Below, piece by piece: positions 1 through 6,714 of a stretch of DNA of 9,592 bases. The notes under the pieces were generated by a model. It searched no databases, had not been told where the DNA came from, and saw only the letters and a list, made by a program, of their open reading frames with translations. The translations under genes were made by a program, and so were the position numbers. Source of the stretch: an uncultured Collinsella sp. (lineage in GTDB: Bacteria; Actinomycetota; Coriobacteriia; Coriobacteriales; Coriobacteriaceae); contig CAJMHR010000056.1 in assembly GCA_905213265.1 (NCBI GenBank), forward strand, positions 1 through 9,592, read 5' to 3'. Each line of letters begins with the position of its first letter. The first letter of the stretch is position 1.

Positions 1-47
1 GCAACGGTTTTGAGGACCGCGGAGCCCACCGGAGCCCATCCGTTCCC
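1..47 (-). tRNA. selC: Selenocysteine tRNA (UCA anticodon), 5' part, cut by window edge
   Basis: This is the 5' half of tRNA-Sec, the tRNA charged with serine and converted to selenocysteinyl-tRNA by SelA. Reading the minus strand from 47: an 8-nt acceptor strand GGGAACGG (47-40), linker AT (39-38), a 6-bp D stem GGGCTC/GGGCTC (37-32 and 27-22) closed around the 4-nt loop CGGT (31-28), one C, then an anticodon arm GCGGT-CCTCAAA-ACCGT (20-4) with anticodon TCA at 13-11. The long D stem with a tiny loop, the 8-nt acceptor strand and the UCA anticodon are hallmarks of bacterial tRNA-Sec, and element lengths match Escherichia coli selC position by position. The variable arm, T arm and 3' acceptor strand lie outside the window. 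It begins 36 nt after the selB stop, on the same strand. Oddity: the base before the anticodon (position 33) is C rather than the near-universal U. Confidence 0.88.
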
Positions 48-59
48 AAGTGCGGAGGT

Positions 60-65
60 ATTTTA
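60..65 (-). promoter_or_regulatory. Possible -10 element for selC
   Basis: In the 36-nt gap between selB and the tRNA-Sec gene the minus strand reads TAAAAT, five of six matches to TATAAT, 12 nt before the mature tRNA 5' end. That distance would suit a very short leader. I find no acceptable -35 hexamer at 16-18 nt upstream, and the A/T run could be chance or a processing site. The tRNA may simply be cotranscribed with selAB and cut out by RNase P. Confidence 0.25.
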
Positions 66-83
66 CCAAACCGAGCAGCCAAT

Positions 84-2051
84 CTAGCGCAGGGAGCGCA
101 GGCCGCCGGCATCCTTGTCGAGCACCGTAAAGCGCACGGCATCCAGGTGCTCCAAGATGCTGATGGCGCGTTTGCGCGACACGCCCAGGGCCTCGCGCAG
201 CACGCTCGTGGTGGCAGCGCCGCCGGCTGCCTCAATGGCGGCGGCGACGAGTTCGCGCGCATGGGCCTCGGCGGCAGCGGACAGGGCAACGTCGCGCTCG
301 ACCTTCACGATCGAGCGGTTGAGCGAAAGCTCGCGCAGGGCACGCGTCATGGTGTCGCGATCGAGCTGCAGCTGCTCGCCCACCTCGGGCAACGTCGGTG
401 CATCGAGGCCAGCTTCGTCCAGCAAGGCAACGATACGTTCGCAAGCCTCTCGCACCACGCGTGCCGCCGCGGCGGCCGAATGCGGATCGAATACCTCGGC
501 GCCCTCGGCGGCGCACACGCCACGCGAGCAGCCCTCGGCAATCAGAGCCGCGGCAACGCCTTCATCAGCGGCAGGCCACGCAGCATGGGCAACGGCGCCG
601 GGCGTAAAGCCCGTCTCCTTGGGAGCCGCCGCGTGCATGGCTGACAGGGTCGCCGCCAGTGCATCCATCGCGGCGTCGAGCGCGGAAGAATCTGCATACA
701 GCGAGCCATCCGAGCCTGCAAGCGCGCAAGCAGCGCCCTGCGCCACCAACCCGCGCAGTGCGGCATCGACCTCGCCGATACCAAGATCCAAAGCCTCGGC
801 AACATCAACCGCCGTAACCGGCAGCGTCTGCAGCGCCAGCCATGCGCCCACACCGCCCGCGATATCGCCGGACTCGAGCGCCGCATACAGTGCACGCTCT
901 CCTTCGACAAGCTCACGCGATCGACGGCAGCGCGAAAGCAGCACGCGCCCACCGCCAATAAGCATCACGGGCGAATAGGACAGCACCACGGCATGGTCTC
1001 CGGCTCGCAGCGGCAGCGGCTCCTCCACGCGCACCTGCACGGTACGGGTCTCGCCCACCGCCATGGGGGCCTCGCCCTCCATGAACATGATGCGACCGAC
1101 CACCTCGGCCGTACCCGCCATCACGTGCACACGCGCACCCGACTCGAGCACACGCGGCTTGGCTCCCTCGCGACCCAAATACGTAAACGTCATCATAAAG
1201 CGCATCGTCTGCCCAAAGCGGCCCGCCACGCCGAGCATCTCACCGCGATCGAGCGCGGCGACATCATCGCCCACCAAGTTGAGTGCCACGCGCTGTCCCG
1301 GCAGTGCTCGCGGCGTATCGCCATGCACCTGAATCCCGCGCACGCGACAGACTGTACGCGACGGCAAAGCCATCAGCTCGTCGCCCACCGCAACCGGCGC
1401 ATCGTGCAGCGTTCCCGTCACGACGGTGCCGACGCCCTTGATCGTAAAGCAGCGGTCGATGGGCAGACGCGGCGCGGCATCGGTGAGCTCGGAACGGTCG
1501 CGGCAAGCATCCCAGCAGGCACTTACCTGCTCGTCGAGCACCGCAAGCAGCCCGTCAATCCCCTCGCCTGTCTTGGACGACACAGGCACGATCGGCGCGC
1601 CCGCAAACACGGTACCCGACAAAAAGTCATCGACATCAAGCTCGGCAAGCTCGGTCATCTCGGCATCGGCCAGGTCGCACATAGTCAGCGCCACCACCAT
1701 GTGTGTGACGCCCAGCAGCTCCAGCACATGCACGTGCTCGCGGGTCTGCGGCATCACGCCCTCAACGGCAGAGACCACCAGCACGGCAACGTCAATGCCC
1801 GTGGCACCCTGCACCATGGCGCGCAGGTAATGCGCGTGGCCCGGCACGTCGACCAGGCCAACGATCTTGCCACTCGGCAGCGCCAGCTCGCCAAAGCCCA
1901 GCTCAACGGTCATGCCGCGGCGACGCTCAACCTCCAGACGGTCGGGATTCTTGCCGGTCAGTGCCTCGATCAGTGCCGACTTACCGTGGTCAACGTGGCC
2001 CGCCGTACCAACGATAACGGGACACTCCACCAGCGACTGAAACTCACTCAT
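84..2051 (-). CDS. selB: Selenocysteine-specific elongation factor SelB
   Basis: SelB is the cytoplasmic GTPase that carries Sec-tRNA-Sec to ribosomes paused at UGA codons followed by a SECIS hairpin. The 655-residue product has an EF-Tu-like GTPase domain at the N-terminus: P-loop GHVDHGKS (18-25), switch I around GMTVELGF (46-53), DVPGH (68-72) and SSKTGEG (158-164). Translation-barrel domains follow (about 195-375). The C-terminal part is the winged-helix array that binds SECIS RNA, ending in the typical SRKRAISILEHLD segment near residue 628. The family is usually about 610-640 residues, so this is full length. The ATG at 2051 overlaps the selA stop as ATGA, with an AAGG about 10 nt upstream, suggesting translational coupling. 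Stop is TAG. Oddity: the G4 guanine-specificity motif reads TMCD (123-126) where E. coli SelB has TKAD. Identification is secure. Confidence 0.97.
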   Translation of the reverse strand: MSEFQSLVECPVIVGTAGHVDHGKSALIEALTGKNPDRLEVERRRGMTVELGFGELALPSGKIVGLVDVPGHAHYLRAMVQGATGIDVAVLVVSAVEGVMPQTREHVHVLELLGVTHMVVALTMCDLADAEMTELAELDVDDFLSGTVFAGAPIVPVSSKTGEGIDGLLAVLDEQVSACWDACRDRSELTDAAPRLPIDRCFTIKGVGTVVTGTLHDAPVAVGDELMALPSRTVCRVRGIQVHGDTPRALPGQRVALNLVGDDVAALDRGEMLGVAGRFGQTMRFMMTFTYLGREGAKPRVLESGARVHVMAGTAEVVGRIMFMEGEAPMAVGETRTVQVRVEEPLPLRAGDHAVVLSYSPVMLIGGGRVLLSRCRRSRELVEGERALYAALESGDIAGGVGAWLALQTLPVTAVDVAEALDLGIGEVDAALRGLVAQGAACALAGSDGSLYADSSALDAAMDALAATLSAMHAAAPKETGFTPGAVAHAAWPAADEGVAAALIAEGCSRGVCAAEGAEVFDPHSAAAAARVVREACERIVALLDEAGLDAPTLPEVGEQLQLDRDTMTRALRELSLNRSIVKVERDVALSAAAEAHARELVAAAIEAAGGAATTSVLREALGVSRKRAISILEHLDAVRFTVLDKDAGGLRSLR

Positions 2052-3505
2052 CGAGCAATCGCCTTCTCAACGCACGCGACGAGCGTCGACGCCGCCGTCT
2101 CGATATCGCGGTCGCCCACAAGCGTACGGACGTCAAACAAAATGCGATCGTGCGAGGTTCGCGTGACGACCGGCGTATCGAAGTCTTGAACGAGCGAGCG
2201 CTTGAGCGCGTCGACAGACAGGCGCCCGTCGACCGGGCAGACGGCCACGCACATGGTGGGCAGCTCGACGGTGGGCAGCGAGCCGCCGCCGGGAGTCGAC
2301 GACTCCTCGACGATTTCCACCTGCACGGCACACGGGCAGCCAGCCTTATCGAGGCCCGCCACCATCAACTCGCGCAGCTTGCGTGCGCGACGCTCCAGAT
2401 GAGCCTGCGGAAGCGTGAGCATGTTGAGCACCGGCACCTCGCGATGGGCCACATCCGCCCCATCCATGTAAATGCGCAGTGTGGCCTCGAGCGCCGCCAG
2501 CGCGATCTTGCCCGGGCGCAGGGCGCGCATAAGCGGATGTGACCCACAGGCCTGGACCAGATCGCGACGGCCCATGATAATGCCCGCTTGTGCGGCACCG
2601 AGCAGCTTATCGCCCGAGCACGACACGATATCGAGCCCCGCCGCGACCGAAGCCGGCGTGGTTTCTTCGCCGCCGCGCACCAAGATGTCGTCGGGCAACA
2701 GCGCGCCCGACCCCTGGTCCTCGTAGAACAGCAGACCATGCTTGTGGGCCAGGGCGGCGAGCTCCCTTGAGCTCACTTCCTCGTGAAAACCCTCGATGCG
2801 ATAGTTGGAAGGATGAACCTTGAGGATCATTGCCGTTTCGGGCGTGATGGCGCGCTCATAGTCGCTCAAATGCGTGCGGTTGGTGGCCCCGACCTCAACG
2901 AGCTTGGCACCCGAGGCCTCCATAACATCGGGGATACGGAAACTGCCGCCGATCTCGACAAGCTCGCCGCGGCTGACGATAACCTCTTTGCCCGCGGCAT
3001 GAGTCGCCAGCACTAGCAGCACCGCGGCGGCGTTGTTGTTGACCACGAGCGCGTCCTCGGCACCGGTAAGCGAGCGGATGAGCTGCGCGGCATGTTCCTT
3101 GCGCGACCCGCGCGAGCAGGTGTCCACGCTGTACTCGAGCGTGCTGTAGCCGCGCGCGACCTCGGCCACGGCCTTGGCGGCCGACTCCGCGAGCGGAGCA
3201 CGGCCCAGGTTGGTATGGATGACCACACCCGTGGCGTTGACGGCGGGACGCAGGCTCGGCAGCGCGGAGCGATGCGCACGCCACTCGATGGCCGAGGCCA
3301 GCTCGCGCCTGGAACGCGGGGCGGCACCGGCGCGAATGGCGGCGCGCTCCTCGTCGAGCTCGGCCGTGACGGCAGCATGGACCACCGCGTCGCAGGTCTC
3401 CCCCGCCGCCTTCACCACCGGCCACTCGGCAAGCAGCTCGTTGACGGAAGGAATGGCGCGCAGGCGGTCGCGCACCTCATCGGACATGTTCTGGCTATCG
3501 CTCAT
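2048..3505 (-). CDS. selA: L-seryl-tRNA(Sec) selenium transferase SelA
   Basis: SelA is the PLP-dependent enzyme that turns Ser-tRNA-Sec into Sec-tRNA-Sec using selenophosphate. The 485-residue product is slightly longer than the E. coli enzyme (463). It shows the N-terminal helical region (1-85), the NATGVVIHTNLGRAPL segment (about 90-105) at the start of the catalytic core, and the SGDKLLGAAQAGI motif whose lysine, about K300, is the expected Schiff-base residue for PLP. ATG at 3505 is preceded by GAAAGG with 6-7 nt spacing, which favours it over the second ATG at 3487. It lies 52 nt after the molybdopterin oxidoreductase and overlaps selB by 4 nt. I see no convincing promoter in the 52-nt gap, so cotranscription with the upstream gene is likely. 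Its stop is TGA, the only TGA stop among the nine protein genes. No selD (selenophosphate synthetase) is in the window. Confidence 0.97.
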   Translation of the reverse strand: MSDSQNMSDEVRDRLRAIPSVNELLAEWPVVKAAGETCDAVVHAAVTAELDEERAAIRAGAAPRSRRELASAIEWRAHRSALPSLRPAVNATGVVIHTNLGRAPLAESAAKAVAEVARGYSTLEYSVDTCSRGSRKEHAAQLIRSLTGAEDALVVNNNAAAVLLVLATHAAGKEVIVSRGELVEIGGSFRIPDVMEASGAKLVEVGATNRTHLSDYERAITPETAMILKVHPSNYRIEGFHEEVSSRELAALAHKHGLLFYEDQGSGALLPDDILVRGGEETTPASVAAGLDIVSCSGDKLLGAAQAGIIMGRRDLVQACGSHPLMRALRPGKIALAALEATLRIYMDGADVAHREVPVLNMLTLPQAHLERRARKLRELMVAGLDKAGCPCAVQVEIVEESSTPGGGSLPTVELPTMCVAVCPVDGRLSVDALKRSLVQDFDTPVVTRTSHDRILFDVRTLVGDRDIETAASTLVACVEKAIAR

Positions 3506-3557
3506 GTGCAGCCTTTCAAAAGAAACGTGGATCAGTCGAATACATCAGCTGAGTCAA

Positions 3558-5675
3558 TTACTCGTCATTATCCCCGCGCGCGACAATCTTTTCCACGCGA
3601 ACGGCGTTTTCCTGAGTAAGCGCGGCACCCGTCAACGGGTCCCAGCGCAGCGGTGTGTGGTCGAGCGGCCCGACGCCCAGGGCCTGCCGGCCACCACTCT
3701 CAGCACCCAATGCGCGCCCACCGGGAGCAGCCGACGTAAAGATGCACGCCGGATGCAGATACGGCGTCGTCTCCACACGCACGCGGTCGCGGCCCATATC
3801 GCTCACGAGTTCGACGATCTCGCCGTCGGCGATGCCCATATGCGCAGCAGCATCGGCATTCATCTGCACGGCATCCAGGTCCGACCCAGCCTCGGCGGCA
3901 CCTTGGGCTGCAAGCCTTCGCGAGGTGTGCGACTCAAAGGGACGGTTGCCGCTAATGAGGCGAAACATCCCCGGGCCAGGCTCCACCATGGGAGCGATCC
4001 AGTCGGGTACACGGCCCAGGCCGGCACGCCCCCATACGTCACTTGCCAGCGTAATTTTGCCGCCATCCAAGGGAATCGCCGGCTCGCCCGTACGCGACGG
4101 CAACGCAACACCCGTGTCGGCCCAGCCGCGCTCCTTGAGCTCGTCCAGATCAATCCCAAAAGGCTCCACCTGGGCAGCCGCCAGATCGTCAGACGTAAAC
4201 TGGAAGTACTCGCCCACGCCACACGCCCGCGCCAGACCGGCAAAAATCTCCCGACCGGGACGTGTGTCGTCATGCTGCACGGGCAGCACAGCGTTGCGGT
4301 AGAACACGCGCGCATCGTTAGCGCCCACGACCGTGCCTACACCGCGGTCGGCCTCCAGATACGTCACGTCGGGCAGCACGAAGTCGGAAGCGCGCGCCGT
4401 CTCGGACCAGCGAATGTCAATCGTCACGAGCAAGTCGAGCTGCTGCAAAATACCCAACCAAGCCTGTGCATTGCCATAGCCCGCACCGGGGTTACTGGCA
4501 TAGACGATGAGCCCACGCAAATCGCCGGCAAGAATCGACTGACCGATGGTCGTGCACAGGCCGCGCATCGGATCGACCAGTGGATAGCGTTCGGACCCCA
4601 ACTTGGGCTCACGCGGCATCGACGGCGTCGCGAAACGCGTAGGGTCCAAATCGCCCAACACAAGCGGCGTGGGCGGGTTGAGGGCACCGCCCTCATGCCC
4701 GATGCAGCCCAGCAGCACATCGACCAAGCAGATAGCGCGCGCGGTCTGGGTGCTATTGGCATACGCGATGCCGATGCCACCATGAAAGCCTGCATCCACC
4801 ACAGCGGCAGGCGCGGCGGCAGCTAGCTCGCGCGCCGTGGCGACAATCTCTGCGGCCGGCACGTCGCACATCGACTCGGCCCACTCGGGCGTCCAAGCAC
4901 TGGCCGCCTGCGCCAGCTCGTCAAAGCCTGTGGCGTAGCGGTCCACGAACTCGTGATCGTACAGGTCCTCGGATACCAGCACATGTGCGATACCCAGCAG
5001 CAACGCCAGATCGCATCCAGGACGTACGCGCAGCCAGCGGTCGGCAAGCGCGGCCGAGCCGCTGCGCCGGGGGTCAACCACGATGATCTTCGCCCCGCGC
5101 CGGCGCGCATCGTTGAGCGCGTCAACGGCCCCCATCGTCGACGAATCGACAATGGAACGCCCCAGGTACATGATGCAGTCGGTATGCGCAAGGTCGGAGG
5201 CGGGGCTATAGCCCAGGCTGTGCTCCCAACCGGTAAGTCTGCTTACCTCGCAGGCGCCATCGGCACCGTACACGTTGGGCGAGCCCAGCGCATGCATAAA
5301 GCGATAGGCCCAGTAGCGGTCGAACGAGGGCGCACCAAGTGTCATGCCCAGCGCACGGGGCCCGCGCTCGTCAACAATTCCCAAAAGACGCTCGGCAATC
5401 TGAGCAAACGCCTCGTCCCAGGTAATCGCATCAAACCCCGAGCCATCCCAGCGGCGTCGCATGGGGTGCAAAATCCGGTCGCGCTCGTCAAACGGCATTG
5501 CCAGGCGATGGCGCCCGCGGGCGCACAGGGCACGCGCCGCGCACGGATGTCCCGGCACCGGCAACTCGGCCACCACGCGACCGTCCTCAACGCGTGCCGC
5601 AAAGGCGCAATCGGCATAGCATCCCCCGCATGTCGTCACCACGGAGCGACCGTCATGCATAGCTCTCGATGCCAT
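3558..5675 (-). CDS. Molybdopterin (bisPGD) oxidoreductase, DMSO-reductase superfamily, Cys-type; substrate uncertain
   Basis: This 705-residue protein is a Mo/W-bisPGD catalytic subunit. An N-terminal [4Fe-4S] motif C16-x2-C19-x3-C23-x27-C51 opens the protein. The WDEAF segment (86-90), the GA-C-E-V-S-R segment with the likely metal ligand C142, NSTQTARAI and the ASDFVLPDVTYLEADRG segment are typical of the family, and a C-terminal MopB-binding beta-barrel domain covers roughly the last 120 residues. The aligned position in E. coli FdhF is Sec140 followed by His-Gly-Pro; here Cys is followed by Glu-Val-Ser. Formate dehydrogenases keep that His, so the sequence argues against ordinary formate oxidation and points to the thiosulfate/polysulfide-reductase side. 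There is no twin-arginine signal before the first Cys, so it is probably cytoplasmic. No Fe-S partner or membrane anchor gene adjoins it. ATG at 5675 has AAGGA 9 nt upstream. Database calls may read formate dehydrogenase or thiosulfate reductase; I leave the substrate open. Confidence 0.85.
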   Translation of the reverse strand: MASRAMHDGRSVVTTCGGCYADCAFAARVEDGRVVAELPVPGHPCAARALCARGRHRLAMPFDERDRILHPMRRRWDGSGFDAITWDEAFAQIAERLLGIVDERGPRALGMTLGAPSFDRYWAYRFMHALGSPNVYGADGACEVSRLTGWEHSLGYSPASDLAHTDCIMYLGRSIVDSSTMGAVDALNDARRRGAKIIVVDPRRSGSAALADRWLRVRPGCDLALLLGIAHVLVSEDLYDHEFVDRYATGFDELAQAASAWTPEWAESMCDVPAAEIVATARELAAAAPAAVVDAGFHGGIGIAYANSTQTARAICLVDVLLGCIGHEGGALNPPTPLVLGDLDPTRFATPSMPREPKLGSERYPLVDPMRGLCTTIGQSILAGDLRGLIVYASNPGAGYGNAQAWLGILQQLDLLVTIDIRWSETARASDFVLPDVTYLEADRGVGTVVGANDARVFYRNAVLPVQHDDTRPGREIFAGLARACGVGEYFQFTSDDLAAAQVEPFGIDLDELKERGWADTGVALPSRTGEPAIPLDGGKITLASDVWGRAGLGRVPDWIAPMVEPGPGMFRLISGNRPFESHTSRRLAAQGAAEAGSDLDAVQMNADAAAHMGIADGEIVELVSDMGRDRVRVETTPYLHPACIFTSAAPGGRALGAESGGRQALGVGPLDHTPLRWDPLTGAALTQENAVRVEKIVARGDNDE

Positions 5676-5783
5676 CTCGATTATTCCTTCCAGCTCAGGG
5701 GTTCATGCCCCGCCGCACCACAGCCCTGCCACCAGCTGCCGCGACGCAAAGCCCGCTGCATCTACCGCAGCAAGACACGAAGA

Positions 5784-5815
5784 GCCTCCCAAAAGGCAAA
5801 CGCCCCTCGGGAGGC
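5784..5815 (-). terminator. Hairpin after focA, probable terminator or attenuator
   Basis: A perfect 7-bp inverted repeat, GCCTCCC (5815-5809 on the minus strand) and GGGAGGC (5790-5784), encloses an 18-nt loop and starts 21 nt after the focA stop. The minus strand then reads TCTTCGTGTCTT, moderately T-rich but with no uninterrupted T run. It could end the hyc-focA transcript or only reduce readthrough into the molybdopterin oxidoreductase gene. The rest of the 160-nt gap to that gene contains a small GGGG/CCCC hairpin (5698-5711) near its ribosome binding site and no promoter I would trust. Confidence 0.5.
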
Positions 5816-5835
5816 CCGTACGTCATTCCAGCTTA

Positions 5836-6675
5836 TTACGCCTCGGACTTCTTGGCGTAGACAAACCAGTAGCCGAGCGCGATCAGAACCGCGCCGCCCA
5901 CGATGTTGCCCAGCGTGGCGGCAGACAAGTTAAACGCAATGCCCGCAGCGTTGAGCGCATCGGCGCCGGCGACGTCGGCACCATAGCCGCACGCGTGCAT
6001 CACGGCACCCATAGGCAAAAAGTACATGTTGGCGACGCAGTGCTCAAAACCGCAGGCCACAAAGGCGGCGATGGGCAGCAGAATGCCCACAACCTTATCG
6101 ACCACGGTCTTACCGGCGGTACCGATCCACACGGCCAGGCACACAAAGATGTTGCACAGGATGCCGCGGAAGAAGATCGTCACCCAGTCGATCGTCACCT
6201 TGCCGGCGGCGACGCTCACCATGGAGTTGGCGACCGCCTCGCCGTTAAGCTTATAGATGCCGGCCATGTACACCAAAAAGACGATGAACAGGGCACCGAC
6301 AAAATTGCCGACCCACACGACGACCCAGGCCTTAAGCATCTGAACCAGGGTGATCTTCTTGCTCTTGAGTGCGCAGACCATAAGCGAATTGCCGGTAAAC
6401 AGCTCGGCGCCGCACACCAGCACGAGCACCAGGCCCAGGCAAAAGCACAGACCGCCCACGACGCGCTGAGCGCCCCAGCCCAGCGTGCTGTCGCTCAAGA
6501 ACACCGTAAAGAACAGGCCGCCGAAGGCGATAAACGCGCCGGCGAACATTGCCAACAGAAAGGCCTTAGCGACCGGCAGGTTAGCCTTGGTCACGCCGGC
6601 GGCCTCGGTCTTGGCCTCGATCGCGGCGGGCGCCAGGCAATCGGGAGAGGGGTACTCCACCTTGGAATCTGCCAT
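5836..6675 (-). CDS. focA: FocA-type formate channel (FNT family)
   Basis: This is a 279-residue inner-membrane channel of the formate/nitrite transporter family, a pentamer that passes formate in either direction by pH. After a hydrophilic N-terminus (1-35) it has six strongly hydrophobic segments. FNT signatures visible are AELFTGNSLM (90-99, the Thr-containing omega loop), VGNFVGALF (122-130), CNIFVCLAVW (174-183), GFEHCVANM (209-217, with the central pore His at 212) and LGNIVGGAVLIALGYW near the C-terminus. It lies 39 nt after hycI, so it probably shares the hydrogenase operon, which makes formate the most likely substrate. Hydrosulfide or nitrite transport by this fold cannot be excluded, given the sulfur-reductase-like neighbour. 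The chosen start is ATG at 6675; a GTG at 6684 has a better-placed AGGA, and a TTG at 6708 is unlikely. Stop is TAA. Confidence 0.92.
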   Translation of the reverse strand: MADSKVEYPSPDCLAPAAIEAKTEAAGVTKANLPVAKAFLLAMFAGAFIAFGGLFFTVFLSDSTLGWGAQRVVGGLCFCLGLVLVLVCGAELFTGNSLMVCALKSKKITLVQMLKAWVVVWVGNFVGALFIVFLVYMAGIYKLNGEAVANSMVSVAAGKVTIDWVTIFFRGILCNIFVCLAVWIGTAGKTVVDKVVGILLPIAAFVACGFEHCVANMYFLPMGAVMHACGYGADVAGADALNAAGIAFNLSAATLGNIVGGAVLIALGYWFVYAKKSEA

Positions 6676-6684
6676 GTCAATCAC

Positions 6685-6693
6685 TTCTTTCCT
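6685..6693 (-). promoter_or_regulatory. Ribosome binding site of focA, start ambiguous
   Basis: The minus strand reads AGGAAAGAA here. Its AGGA core is 5 nt from a GTG (6684) and 14 nt from the ATG (6675) in the same frame. Spacing favours the GTG, which would add three residues; codon type favours the ATG. The two choices differ only in the disordered N-terminus. Confidence 0.5.
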
Positions 6694-6714
6694 AATCAGC
6701 AGGAACAAGCGCTC

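Noticed and set aside
993..2189. 398-residue open frame on the plus strand
   Set aside because: Antisense to selB and the end of selA; His/Arg-rich with no motif.
3506..3557. TTGACT in the Mo-enzyme/selA gap as a -35 box
   Set aside because: At 17-nt spacing the next hexamer is TGATCC, which matches TATAAT at one position only.
3174..4826. 550-residue open frame on the plus strand
   Set aside because: It lies antisense to selA and the Mo enzyme, spans both genes and their gap, and its translation is Arg/His/Pro-rich with no family motif; a by-product of GC-rich codon use.
5670..5711. In-frame TGA about 27 nt upstream of the Mo-enzyme ATG as a selenocysteine codon
   Set aside because: It lies upstream of a well-placed ribosome binding site and of the first Cys motif; it only bounds the open frame.
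6676..6708. TTG start adding 11 residues to focA
   Set aside because: TTG is a rare start and the added stretch overlaps the ribosome binding site; ATG 6675 or GTG 6684 is better.
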